From an uncultured Oleispira sp. (GTDB lineage Bacteria > Pseudomonadota > Gammaproteobacteria > Pseudomonadales > Oceanobacteraceae): a DNA stretch of 64,000 nucleotides. The translations under genes were made by a program, and so were the position numbers. The notes under the pieces are model-generated. The model worked only from the letters and a program-made list of their open reading frames with translations, did not search any database and had not been told where the DNA came from. Within the stretch, counting starts at the first letter, position 1. The number at the start of each line of letters is the position of its first letter. This document shows, piece after piece, positions 40,646 to 50,032 of this stretch. The stretch spans positions 54,781-118,780 of the forward strand of contig CAJVZR010000003.1 in assembly GCA_913019965.1 (NCBI GenBank), read 5' to 3'.

Positions 40646-41323
40646 TTAAGACCAGCCACCACCTTTACGGCCACCGCGCATAGCAGGAATCGCCAAACCA
40701 AGAATAATCCCCAGGATGATAAGGCCACCACCAATGATCATGAAGGTACGTTCTTTGCCATCTTTTAAGCGAGTATTGTCAGCGGTTAGCGTTTCTAATT
40801 GAATCTCTAACTCCTGATTGCGCTTAGTGAGTTTGGTATTTTTGCTATCCAGTTGCAGGGCGTTGGCAGAGATGCCTTTAATACGCTTTAGTTCTTTTTC
40901 TAGGTTCTTTTTATCGCGGGTTAGACTTGAGCGATCACCAGAAAGCGTGGACTTCTCTTTGCTTAATGCATCTGTTTGCTTTTTAAGCGTATCGAGTTCA
41001 GCCTGAACTTTAACGAGTGCGCGCTGAGATAGAATAAGTTTTTCTTTTGCTACCGGTTCGTCTTCTAAGAAGCGCGTTAATACCCAGCCTTCAACGCCTT
41101 TATCAGTTGTCACCTTAGTATAGTTTTTATCCTCGGTTTGCTCCATGTAGATAAGGTGCTCACCACTGGGTAGTGCTTTAAGGATACGAAAATCACTACC
41201 AGGGCCGCTGCGCAGCTGAAGCCATAGCTTATCGCTGACGTAGCGTTTTTCTACGGCGGCATAACTAGTAACGGTTACTAGGGTTAATAAAAACATGCAA
41301 AATAACTGTTTCACAAACTTCAC
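40646..41323 (-). CDS. TIGR04211-like SH3-domain protein with coiled coil and C-terminal TM
   Basis: Signal peptide; YVSDKLWLQLRSGPGSDFRILKALPSGEHL; long coiled coil; FMIIGGGLIILGIILGLAIPAMRGGRKGGGWS. Confidence 0.8.
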   Translation of the reverse strand: MKFVKQLFCMFLLTLVTVTSYAAVEKRYVSDKLWLQLRSGPGSDFRILKALPSGEHLIYMEQTEDKNYTKVTTDKGVEGWVLTRFLEDEPVAKEKLILSQRALVKVQAELDTLKKQTDALSKEKSTLSGDRSSLTRDKKNLEKELKRIKGISANALQLDSKNTKLTKRNQELEIQLETLTADNTRLKDGKERTFMIIGGGLIILGIILGLAIPAMRGGRKGGGWS

Positions 41324-41373
41324 CTTATTTTTTTATATCTTGTTTTTGCTTGAAACATTTGAGCTTCAAATTA

Positions 41374-41673
41374 TTAGGGTAGTACTTTCTTAAAAGGTTT
41401 TACCGTTACTTGTTGATAAACACCGGCTTCGATATAAGGATCAGCATCAGCCCAGGCTTGTGCATCAACTAATGAATCAAATTCTGCAACCACTAAACTG
41501 CCGGTAAAACCTGCACTGCCAGGGTCTTCACTATCGATCGCTGGGTGTGGACCTGCGATCAATAAACGACCTTCTGCTTTTAGTGCTTGTAAGCGATCGA
41601 TATGAGCCGGGCGAACCGAAAGGCGTTTTTCTAAACTGTTTTCTACATCTTGGCTAATAATGGCGTACCACAT
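41374..41673 (-). CDS. YciI-family protein
   Basis: [45 protein letters not shown]. Confidence 0.9.
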   Translation of the reverse strand: MWYAIISQDVENSLEKRLSVRPAHIDRLQALKAEGRLLIAGPHPAIDSEDPGSAGFTGSLVVAEFDSLVDAQAWADADPYIEAGVYQQVTVKPFKKVLP

Positions 41674-41674
41674 G

Positions 41675-42286
41675 CTACTTTTCCTCGCCTTCAGGGTTCA
41701 TAAAACGGTAAAGATAAAAAGATTGGGCAATAATAAAGACGATGGTTAAGCCTAATAAACCGAATAATTTAAAGTTAACCCAGAAGTCTTCGGAGAAATT
41801 ATAAGCAACGTATAAATTTGCGATACCACTAAAGGTGAAAAATGCGACCCAGGCATAGTTTAAGTTCTGCCATGCATTAGCCGGCAGTTTTAGGTTTTGT
41901 CCCATCATGCGTTCCAAGATGGTTTTATCACCGATAAAGCGGCTACCGAAAAAGGCGGCAGCAAATAACCAGTTAACAACGGTCGGCTTCCATTGGATAA
42001 AGGTTTTATCTTGTAAAATAACGGTGGCTCCCCCCATGATTACTACGAGTGCGAGTGTCACTAGGTGCATGGTTTCTACTTTGCCAGTGGTTACCTTGGT
42101 ATATAAAATTTGTAGCATAGTCGCAGGAATCAGAACCGCGGTGGCTAACACAATGGCTGGCATGTCTGCGAGCTGTTGGATTTGTTCGGCATTTAATAAG
42201 GGGCTAATGGCTTCTATGCATTGTGGCGCCATTTTATAAACGATGAAAAAGATGACGATGGGCAGAAAATCGATGAGTAACTTCAT
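41675..42286 (-). CDS. yciB: Inner-membrane septation protein A (YciB)
   Basis: [19 protein letters not shown]...; TM-rich; adjacency to YciI. Confidence 0.9.
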   Translation of the reverse strand: MKLLIDFLPIVIFFIVYKMAPQCIEAISPLLNAEQIQQLADMPAIVLATAVLIPATMLQILYTKVTTGKVETMHLVTLALVVIMGGATVILQDKTFIQWKPTVVNWLFAAAFFGSRFIGDKTILERMMGQNLKLPANAWQNLNYAWVAFFTFSGIANLYVAYNFSEDFWVNFKLFGLLGLTIVFIIAQSFYLYRFMNPEGEEK

Positions 42287-42340
42287 TTGTGGAACATTAT
42301 CCTAGGGCATACAATGGAGGGGTATTATTGAGGAATTTTT

Positions 42341-43177
42341 ATGGCTTCGCAAATCGACCTTCATTGTCATACCACTGCATCAGATGGAGCCCTTGCTCCA
42401 GAGGCATTGATTGATCGTGCAATCGCGCGAAATATCGAAACATTAGCGATTACAGATCACGATACTATGGCGGGTTACCGTCAGGTAAAAGAGTATGCAA
42501 AAGAGTGTGGCTTACGCCTTATTCCTGGGATCGAATTATCGTCACAGTGGCGTGGCATCGGAATTCATGTCGTCGGGCTAAATATGGACCCAACGCACCC
42601 TATTATTGTTGAGGCTGAGCGTTCGCAGACTCAGGTGCGTCGTGAGAGAGCAAAAACCATTGCTCAGCGATTAGAGAAGAAGCTGCAAAAAGAAATTGAT
42701 TTTAAGGCGGTAGAAGCCTTAGCGGGTGGTGAAGTTGGGCGCCCGCACTTTGCTCAATATTTGGTTGAGCAAGGCATGGTGAGTGATCGCCAAACTGCCT
42801 TTAAGAAGTATTTAGGGGCGGGCAAGGTTGGTGATGTGAAATCTGGTTGGCCTGAAATGGAAACTGTCGTGAAGTGGATTGTTGAAAGTGGCGGTCAAGC
42901 GGTATTAGCGCATCCTCATCACTACAATATGACGCGCACTAAGTTATTGGACTGTTTGGCAGGATTTCAGTATGCCGGTGGTCAAGCGATGGAGATTTGC
43001 TGTGGTTTGATGGATAAAAATCAGGCCGGTCAGTTAAAAAAAATTGCTCAAGATCAAGAGTTGTTAGGTTCTTGTGGTAGTGACTTTCATGGCCCGAACA
43101 AATTTGGTTTAGACTTGGGGGTAATGCCGCCGTTTCCTAAGGCTGAAGATTTGAAACCCGTTTGGGCTAATTTTTAG
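42341..43177 (+). CDS. PHP-domain phosphoesterase (RnmAM/TrpH-like)
   Basis: IDLHCHTTASDGALAPEALIDRA, ITDHDTMAGY, GSDFHGPN. Confidence 0.9.
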   Translation: MASQIDLHCHTTASDGALAPEALIDRAIARNIETLAITDHDTMAGYRQVKEYAKECGLRLIPGIELSSQWRGIGIHVVGLNMDPTHPIIVEAERSQTQVRRERAKTIAQRLEKKLQKEIDFKAVEALAGGEVGRPHFAQYLVEQGMVSDRQTAFKKYLGAGKVGDVKSGWPEMETVVKWIVESGGQAVLAHPHHYNMTRTKLLDCLAGFQYAGGQAMEICCGLMDKNQAGQLKKIAQDQELLGSCGSDFHGPNKFGLDLGVMPPFPKAEDLKPVWANF

Positions 43178-43223
43178 GTCTTGGTTAATTGTTTTAACGC
43201 CGAGACTCTAGGGTGTTTGAAGC

Positions 43224-43331
43224 GATGAATTAGGTAATTCCTTTCTGGGGACGCTGTGAATACGTCCCTGTAAGCTCGGAGATCCCCTCCATGGGATCTG
43301 ACGCCACCTGAAACGAATCACCTAATTCATC
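43224..43331. repeat. Structured intergenic repeat, copy 1
   Basis: Outer arms gatgaattaggtaattc/gaatcacctaattcatc; inner GGGACG-N9-CGTCCC and GATCCC-N6-GGGATC hairpins. Confidence 0.8.
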
Positions 43332-43438
43332 ACCCAGAAATCATTGTAGATTTGAAAAATTCTTATTTTTCAATTTAAAGACGGCTTATCATTGACCCAA
43401 AGCCGTTATCATTTAGCAAATCACTTTAAAATCTAAAT

Positions 43439-43579
43439 CGCTATTAGCTGTTGGCGGTGAAGTATGGGGTTTATCATTGAAGGCCTTCTGCGGGAGGGAC
43501 TCCGCAGTAGAGCTTACATGGAAGTACTTGCAGCGTGCCGTACAAGGATAAACCCCATGCTGAGCGCAAGCCAATAGCG
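43439..43579. repeat. Structured intergenic repeat, copy 2, opposite orientation
   Basis: Outer arms cgctattagc/gccaatagcg and atggggtttatc/gataaaccccat; inner CTGCGG-N8-CCGCAG; reverse complement of 43510-43536 matches 43251-43277 at 22/27 positions. Confidence 0.8.
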
Positions 43580-43677
43580 GTTAAAGAACCAATACTGTGC
43601 CAAACTAACATTACGGCGTTTTTATAAACACCAATTAGTAAATCGAAATTTTAGTAAGTCGAAATTAAGGATCAACC

Positions 43678-44301
43678 GTGAGCCAATTCTTCCAGATTCA
43701 TGCAGAAAACCCACAGGCGCGTTTGGTAAAGCAGGCCGTCGAAATTATTCAAAAGGGCGGTTTAGTTGTATTGCCAACTGATTGTGCCTATGTGTTGGTT
43801 TGTCATATCGGTGATAAATCCGCAATGGAGCGCATTAGGTCATTGCGTCAGTTGGATGATAAGCATAATTATACGCTGATCTGTCGAGACCTCTCCGAGC
43901 TATCGAACTATGCCAAAGTGGATAACGCGACTTATCGCCAGTTGAAGCAAAATACTCCGGGTGCCTTCACCTTTATTTTGAATGCGACTAAAGAAGTACC
44001 GAAGCGTTTGATTCAGCCAAAAAAGAAAACCATCGGTATGCGTGTGCCGGATAACGCCATTTTGCAGGCTATTTTAGAAGAGCTGAATGAGCCTTTGATG
44101 TCGACATCCTTGATTATGCCGGGTGATGAAATGCCGTTATCCGACCCCTACGATATCCGCCAGACTCTCGAGCATAGCCTTGATCTGGTGATTGATGGTG
44201 GCTATTGCGGTTTTGAAGCGACGACGGTACTTGATTTAACGGATGAAGAAGCTGTATTGCTGCGCCAAGGGGTAGGAGACGCGACTGCATTTCTAGAGTG
44301 A
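43678..44301 (+). CDS. L-threonylcarbamoyladenylate synthase family (Sua5/YciO/YrdC)
   Basis: AVEIIQKGGLVVLPTDCAYVL, TPGAFTFILNATKEVPKRL, IGMRVPDN. Confidence 0.88.
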   Translation: MSQFFQIHAENPQARLVKQAVEIIQKGGLVVLPTDCAYVLVCHIGDKSAMERIRSLRQLDDKHNYTLICRDLSELSNYAKVDNATYRQLKQNTPGAFTFILNATKEVPKRLIQPKKKTIGMRVPDNAILQAILEELNEPLMSTSLIMPGDEMPLSDPYDIRQTLEHSLDLVIDGGYCGFEATTVLDLTDEEAVLLRQGVGDATAFLE

Positions 44302-44412
44302 TCTCTAGGCTGATATTTGCTCGAAGTTAGCGGCTATTTTAGGTATGATTGCGGGTTTTAGCGCCATACCTTTTATATTGGCGATCAGTAGTCGTGTATA
44401 AGTGAGCAGTTG

Positions 44413-45432
44413 ATGAGCAAGCAGCGTGTTTTAACCGGAATTACCACCACTGGTACTCCGCATTTGGGTAATTATGTGGGTGCTATTCGCCCAGCGATTG
44501 AAGCGAGCCAAAATAGCGACATCGAGTCCTATTTCTTTTTGGCAGATTACCACGCCTTAATCAAATGCCAAGACCCTAAGCTTGTTCACCAATCGACTAT
44601 GGAAATTGCCGCAACTTGGCTAGCGCTTGGCCTAGATACCGACAATACCATGTTCTATCGCCAATCTGACATTCGCGAAATTCCTGAATTGACTTGGATG
44701 CTGAACTGCATCTGTGGCAAAGGCTTAATGAATCGTGCCCACGCATACAAAGGCGCGGTGGATGCCAATGTTGCAAATAACGAAGACGCTGATAAAGCCA
44801 TTACCATGGGGTTATTCAGCTACCCAGTATTGATGGCCGCTGATATCGTGATGTTTGGCGCAAACAAAGTGCCTGTCGGTAAAGATCAGATTCAACACGT
44901 TGAAATGGCCCGTGACATGGCTCAGCGTTTTAACCACATTTATGCCAGCAAAAAACAGCCTATCTTCACCTTGCCAGAATACGAAGTAGGCGACGATGTT
45001 GCTATTTTACAAGGGCTAGACGGCCGTAAAATGAGTAAGAGCTATGGCAATACCATTCCTTTGTTCTTAACAGAAAAGAAACTGCAAAAACACATTAATA
45101 AGATTCAAACTAACCTGCTTGAGCCAGGTGAAGCAAAAGATCCTGATGATTCAACGGTTTTTCAGATTTGGCAGGCTTTTGCTAATGAAGAGCAGACTGC
45201 GGAAATGCGTCAGGCATTTGCTGAAGGTATTGGCTGGGGTGATGCCAAGAAGCGTTTATTTGCCTTAATTAACGAAGAAATCGGCGATGCTCGTGAGCGT
45301 TATAATGACTTGCTGACACGCCCACAAGATATTGAAGAAGAATTGCAAAAGGGTGCAGCGAAAGCACGAGTCCAAAGTCAGCGCATGATGGATGATGTTC
45401 GTCAGGCCGTTGGCATCTATGGTCTTAAATAG
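44413..45432 (+). CDS. trpS: Tryptophanyl-tRNA synthetase
   Basis: [20 protein letters not shown] (HIGH variant), [15 protein letters not shown] (KMSKS). Confidence 0.96.
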   Translation: MSKQRVLTGITTTGTPHLGNYVGAIRPAIEASQNSDIESYFFLADYHALIKCQDPKLVHQSTMEIAATWLALGLDTDNTMFYRQSDIREIPELTWMLNCICGKGLMNRAHAYKGAVDANVANNEDADKAITMGLFSYPVLMAADIVMFGANKVPVGKDQIQHVEMARDMAQRFNHIYASKKQPIFTLPEYEVGDDVAILQGLDGRKMSKSYGNTIPLFLTEKKLQKHINKIQTNLLEPGEAKDPDDSTVFQIWQAFANEEQTAEMRQAFAEGIGWGDAKKRLFALINEEIGDARERYNDLLTRPQDIEEELQKGAAKARVQSQRMMDDVRQAVGIYGLK

Positions 45433-45450
45433 ACGGGTCTAAGATAGAAA

Positions 45451-46404
45451 ATGACTAACGCAGCAGATACTCCTCAAGCCGCTGAAGACAATGTCGAATC
45501 GACAGAAGAGTCTGTGCTTATTAATAAAGAGCCTGCTGCGCGCCAGCATGAAATGCCCTTTGCCTTAGTGCAAGGGGAACCCATGACCCAATTGCCGATG
45601 GACTTATACATTCCACCGGATGCTCTAGAAGTCATTTTAGAGCAATTTGAAGGTCCGCTAGATTTACTCTTGTATCTAATTCGAAAGCAAAACCTCGATA
45701 TTCTTGATGTGAACGTCGCTGAGATTACCGCTCAGTATATGGGGTACATCGATATGATGAACTCTTTGCATCTAGAAATGGCTGGTGAATACTTGGTGAT
45801 GGCCGCCATGTTGGCTGAGATTAAAAGCCGCATGCTATTACCCCGTAGTAAAGATGGCGAAGAGGAAGAGGAAGGTGATCCTCGCGCAGAATTGATTCGT
45901 CGCTTACAAGAATACGAACGCTTTAAAAAAGCCGCGGAAGATATGGAAGAATTGCCGCGCATGGGACGCGATAACTTTGTTGCGCAAGTCGATGCGCCGG
46001 AGAAAATTCAGCAACGTGCGCATCCTGACGTTGATATGAAAGAGCTGATGTTGGCTATGGGGGCGATTATGCGTCGCGCCCAAATGTTTGAAAAACACGA
46101 AGTTGCCAAAGAAGTGTTGTCGACTCGCGAGCGTATGTCGAATATTTTAGCGACGCTTAAAGGTGGCCATTTCGTTAATTTTGGTGATCTATTTACTCCA
46201 GAAGAAGGCCGTTTGGGGGTGGTGGTCACTTTCTTGGCCATGTTAGAGCTGATTAAAGAATCTTTGCTCGATATCGTTCAGCATGAAGTTTTAGGTCCAA
46301 TTCATATTAAAGCTCGTGTTGATGGCCCAGGGCATATTGAATCCAGTTTATTGGATGTTAATTATACGTCTGAATTTGATGGAAATAATGAAGGTAGCGC
46401 TTAA
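45451..46404 (+). CDS. scpA: Segregation and condensation protein A
   Basis: FEGPLDLLLYLIRKQNLDILDVNVAEITAQYM. Confidence 0.95.
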   Translation: MTNAADTPQAAEDNVESTEESVLINKEPAARQHEMPFALVQGEPMTQLPMDLYIPPDALEVILEQFEGPLDLLLYLIRKQNLDILDVNVAEITAQYMGYIDMMNSLHLEMAGEYLVMAAMLAEIKSRMLLPRSKDGEEEEEGDPRAELIRRLQEYERFKKAAEDMEELPRMGRDNFVAQVDAPEKIQQRAHPDVDMKELMLAMGAIMRRAQMFEKHEVAKEVLSTRERMSNILATLKGGHFVNFGDLFTPEEGRLGVVVTFLAMLELIKESLLDIVQHEVLGPIHIKARVDGPGHIESSLLDVNYTSEFDGNNEGSA

Positions 46405-47837
46405 TGGAGTTAACTAAATTAAAGCAAATCATTGAAGCGGCATTGATGGCCAGCGGTGAAGTGCTATCGATTGAGCGCTTACAATTATTATTTGATGAGT
46501 TTGAAAAGCCTAAAAGCCCGGCGATTAAAGAAGCGCTAACAAGCTTGATGGAAGATTACTGCGAGCGTGGAATTGAGCTGGTGGAAGTCGCCTCCGGTTA
46601 TCGCTTGCAGGTACGCAAAGAAGTAGCCCCTTGGGTTACGCGCTTATGGGATGAAAAGCCGCAACGTTATTCTAGAGCTTTGCTAGAGACTATGTCTCTG
46701 ATTGCCTATCGCCAACCCATTACTCGTGGTGATATCGAAGATGTGCGTGGGGTTGCCGTTAGTAGTCATATTATTCGTACTTTATTAGATCGTGAATGGG
46801 TGCGTGTTGTTGGTCATCGTGATGTGCCGGGTCGCCCCGCGATGTATGCAACGACCAAAGAATTTTTGGATTATTTCAGCCTTAAAAGTTTGGACGAATT
46901 GCCGAGCTTGGATGAAATTCGCGAGATGGATGATGCTAATCAGAATTTAGATTTGATCAATTCTGAGAAGAAAGCTTCTGCGACGCGTGAGTATGATTTT
47001 GCCAGTGAAGATGATGTTGCTGCTCGTGGTGAAGAAGTATTAGCAGAAACCGAGCTAGAGCTAGAAGAAGCTGAAAAGCTGGTTCAGCAGGTTGAAGATA
47101 ATGTCTTCAATAAGCCGAGTGAAGAAGAGTTGGCCGCTGAACGTGAAGCGGAGCGTCAGGCAAAAGCGGAAGAAGAGCGTTTGGTTGAAGAGGCTGCTAA
47201 GTCAGTTTCAGCGCAACCTTCTTTTGCTGAAATGGCCAATAGAACAGAACAGAGGCTGACAACCGATGATGGTCCTTCTGGAGTAGATCTATCTGATCGG
47301 ATTGCAGACCATCAGGCGCGTTTGGCTGGTATTAATACCGAGCAGGCAGTGGAGGCGTCGGTTGAAAAAGTAGTGCCAGATTCATTAGGTAATGAGTCGT
47401 TAGAAAATGAGCCTGAAGAGGCATTATCTTTACTGCAGCAGCAAGAACAGTTGATGCAGCGCTTGATGCAGGAAGAGTCTCAGCGTCAGGCTCAAGGTGT
47501 TGTTGAGAGTCCATCTTTTGATGAGGCGGAGGAATCAGTCCCAGTTGTTGCTAAAGACTTTGAAGAAGTTGATTCTGAAATAGATTCTGAACCGTCGGAT
47601 GAAATGGATCAAGAGGCTTTAGCGGAGCAAGCTGCAGAAGCCGAGTTATTGGCCGAAGCAGAAGCCGAAAAGGAATTATTAGAGCAAGAAGCCGCGGCGG
47701 AGAGAGAGTTGCTAGCAATGGAAGCGCTTGAGCGAGAAGCTCTTGAAGTTGAGGCGCTAGAAGCAGAAGAGCAAGAAAATAAGCTAGGCTTAGAAAATAG
47801 TACAGACGTAAAGAAAAACTCCTTGTTTGACGACTGA
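46404..47837 (+). CDS. scpB: Segregation and condensation protein B with long acidic C-terminal extension
   Basis: LLETMSLIAYRQPITRGDIEDVRGVAVSSHIIRTLLDREWVRVVGHRDVPGRPAMYATT; about 270-residue Glu-rich tail. Confidence 0.94.
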   Translation: MELTKLKQIIEAALMASGEVLSIERLQLLFDEFEKPKSPAIKEALTSLMEDYCERGIELVEVASGYRLQVRKEVAPWVTRLWDEKPQRYSRALLETMSLIAYRQPITRGDIEDVRGVAVSSHIIRTLLDREWVRVVGHRDVPGRPAMYATTKEFLDYFSLKSLDELPSLDEIREMDDANQNLDLINSEKKASATREYDFASEDDVAARGEEVLAETELELEEAEKLVQQVEDNVFNKPSEEELAAEREAERQAKAEEERLVEEAAKSVSAQPSFAEMANRTEQRLTTDDGPSGVDLSDRIADHQARLAGINTEQAVEASVEKVVPDSLGNESLENEPEEALSLLQQQEQLMQRLMQEESQRQAQGVVESPSFDEAEESVPVVAKDFEEVDSEIDSEPSDEMDQEALAEQAAEAELLAEAEAEKELLEQEAAAERELLAMEALEREALEVEALEAEEQENKLGLENSTDVKKNSLFDD

Positions 47838-47891
47838 TGGTAATTATTCGTCAAATATAACGTATGAAAGATTAAAGGTTACATAAGCACT

Positions 47892-48734
47892 ATGAATGAG
47901 AATGAGCGCTTACAAAAATTATTGGCGGTTGCGGGCTTAGGTTCACGTCGCGAAATTGAACGTTGGATTGCCGATGGCCGTATTAAGGTTAACGGTGTAA
48001 TAGCTGAGCTAGGCCAACGTGCCAATCACTTTGATAAAATTCAAGTTGATGGCAAAGACATTAAGCTGGAAGGTGTGGGTAAAACCCGACGCATCTTGGC
48101 GTATAACAAGCCTGAAGGTGAGGTATGTACTCAGCACGATCCTGAAGGTCGACCTACGGTATTTGATAAGCTGCCAAAATTGAAAGGTGAGCGCTGGGTA
48201 AACGTTGGCCGCTTGGATATTAATACCAGTGGTTTGTTATTGTTTACCACTGACGGCGAGTTGGCGAACAAATTGATGCACCCTTCTTCGGGTATCGACC
48301 GTGAATACGCTGTGCGTGTTCGTGGTGAAGTGACCGAAGAAATGATTAAGAATTTAAAAACCGGCGTGATGTTAGAAGATGGCATGGCGAAGTTTACTGA
48401 TGTGCAATACTTTGATGGTGATGGTTCAAACCAGTGGTACCACGTAGTATTGATGGAAGGTAAAAAACGCGAAGTGCGTCGCCTTTGGGATTCTCAGGGG
48501 GTAACGGTTAGCCGTCTTAAGCGTGTTCGTTACGGTTGTATTTTTATGCCTAAACAGGTTCCAGTAGGAACTTGGATTGAACTAAAGCAGAAAGAAGCCG
48601 ATGATTTAAGTACCTTGGCTGGAGTAGAGACTAAGCCGATTAAACACTTGGATGGTCAAGAGAAAGAGAAGTTTGATCGTCAGGCGCGTAAACAAAAAGT
48701 GCGTCAGAAAACGACGTTTAAGAAGCGTCACTAA
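47892..48734 (+). CDS. rluB: 23S rRNA pseudouridine synthase RluB
   Basis: S4 domain [58 protein letters not shown]. Confidence 0.93.
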   Translation: MNENERLQKLLAVAGLGSRREIERWIADGRIKVNGVIAELGQRANHFDKIQVDGKDIKLEGVGKTRRILAYNKPEGEVCTQHDPEGRPTVFDKLPKLKGERWVNVGRLDINTSGLLLFTTDGELANKLMHPSSGIDREYAVRVRGEVTEEMIKNLKTGVMLEDGMAKFTDVQYFDGDGSNQWYHVVLMEGKKREVRRLWDSQGVTVSRLKRVRYGCIFMPKQVPVGTWIELKQKEADDLSTLAGVETKPIKHLDGQEKEKFDRQARKQKVRQKTTFKKRH

Positions 48735-49131
48735 GTAAGCTATTGACATATGAAGTGCGCTGAAGCGCTTCGTTGCATGGGTGTTTAATTAACTAATCAT
48801 TAGATAGCGCAAGGTAAGGCTAAATATCTTTTGTAGATAGCTTTGATTTATCTAGCCTTATGTTTTCGCTGTATAGCGAGCGCTTATGTTTCTTTAATGG
48901 TCATGCATCTTTTTTTAAACAAACTTATAGCAATATCTCAAGCCCTTAAATTTCAATTTAGATATTGGTAATCGGTCGAAAAAAGTACACTTAAAAAACG
49001 ATTATTAATACCTTATTAGTGTTTTTAGAAAAAAATGATGACTTAAGTTGCAGTTAATTGAATATCTGGCAAGTTATGTCGCCAGTAACTCTCTTGTAAT
49101 ATAGAGGCGGCTAATAACAAGGAATGTTGAG

Positions 49132-49692
49132 ATGCCATCAATAATAAATATTGAAAATTTACCATACAATATCGAAAACGATATGAGAGATCAGATTAAC
49201 TTCCTATCTGATCTACTTGGATTAGATAAAGACCTTTTTCGCAATGCTGGGCAAAAGGAAATTGATGCTATGTGCGCAACAATTTTGTACCGTCACTTGC
49301 CTCAGGTGCATAGAAATGAAGCTTTGGCAGTTATTCGATCTGTCCCAAACATAAAGCTACAAAGGAAGCTTGTAGGTAGCGTCTTGTTCACAACATTTGT
49401 CAACCCTCAGTGGGGGATTTGGTCATTGACAAATAAAGAGCTTGCTGCTGATAAAGATGTTCATGATTTTATTGATAGCTATGCAAGTTATATTGGTGTT
49501 AGTGCTTCAGCTATCGGTATTAAAGATTTATTTGATCAAGCAAAAAAGTCAATGAACTCTAAAAAAACAGTTTGGGGGGCAGTTGCGATGTTAATTGTTT
49601 GGGGGGCTGTAGCTTTCAATAAGATGGAACTTAAAAAAGTTAATAAGGAAATAAGTAATAGAACGATTCAATTAACCACAGGGTTTCATTAA
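49132..49692 (+). CDS. Hypothetical protein with C-terminal TM helix, unknown family
   Basis: 186-aa ORF, RBS aacaagga, TM TVWGAVAMLIVWGAVAFNKM. Confidence 0.6.
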   Translation: MPSIINIENLPYNIENDMRDQINFLSDLLGLDKDLFRNAGQKEIDAMCATILYRHLPQVHRNEALAVIRSVPNIKLQRKLVGSVLFTTFVNPQWGIWSLTNKELAADKDVHDFIDSYASYIGVSASAIGIKDLFDQAKKSMNSKKTVWGAVAMLIVWGAVAFNKMELKKVNKEISNRTIQLTTGFH

Positions 49693-49901
49693 TGATTAAA
49701 ATTTCCATTGTTCATATAATTACAACTCTGTTTATCGTTTTATATTGGAGTTATTTGGATAGTTCCTCCAAAGATGAGTTGTTTTATTTGCTTGTAATTG
49801 GTTATCAAGTAGTGATTTTATTTTTTGCACACAAGATATCAAAGCTTTCAACTGAGTTGGCTTGCTTGAAAGGCGATGATCAGGAATCGGTTAAAAGCTA
49901 A
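49692..49901 (+). CDS. Small two-TM membrane protein
   Basis: TAATG overlap with preceding gene; two hydrophobic segments (VHIITTLFIVLYWSYL, LFYLLVIGYQVVILFFA). Confidence 0.55.
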   Translation: MIKISIVHIITTLFIVLYWSYLDSSSKDELFYLLVIGYQVVILFFAHKISKLSTELACLKGDDQESVKS

Positions 49902-49968
49902 GTGTAAGTGGAGTGCACATCAAGCTTAGGGTTAATGTTCGCTACTCGGCAATAATAGGCACTTAGCT

Positions 49969-50004
49969 AAAGTCATTAAGGGGGGTATCTCCTTTAATGA
50001 CTTT
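49969..50004. terminator. Bidirectional terminator-like hairpin between convergent genes
   Basis: AAAGTCATTAA ... TTAATGACTTT. Confidence 0.7.
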
Positions 50005-50032
50005 ATTGGCATTGCCAGTAATAATGCTTATT

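Noticed and set aside
43381-43406. Small hairpin acggctt...aagccgt between the two repeat copies
   Set aside because: Short 7-bp arms in an AT-rich gap; could be chance or a terminator for the upstream gene, not enough to call.
43224-43579. IS element or MITE with transposase-like termini
   Set aside because: No transposase ORF, outer arms differ between the two copies, and no convincing target-site duplication was seen; kept only as a structured repeat.
43224-43579. CRISPR array
   Set aside because: Only two diverged copies in opposite orientation, no regular direct repeats or spacers, and no cas genes. No other array-like region seen.
47609-47854. Reverse-strand ORF rich in Ser/Ala inside scpB
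   Set aside because: Antisense of a Glu-rich coding repeat; composition is explained by GAA/GAG codons read in reverse. Same for 14340..14594 and 14347..14565 in jetB.
48740-49130. Possible ncRNA or hairpins in the rluB downstream gap
   Set aside because: Some short inverted repeats (e.g. aaggcta...tagcctt) but no convincing terminator or promoter pair from sequence alone.
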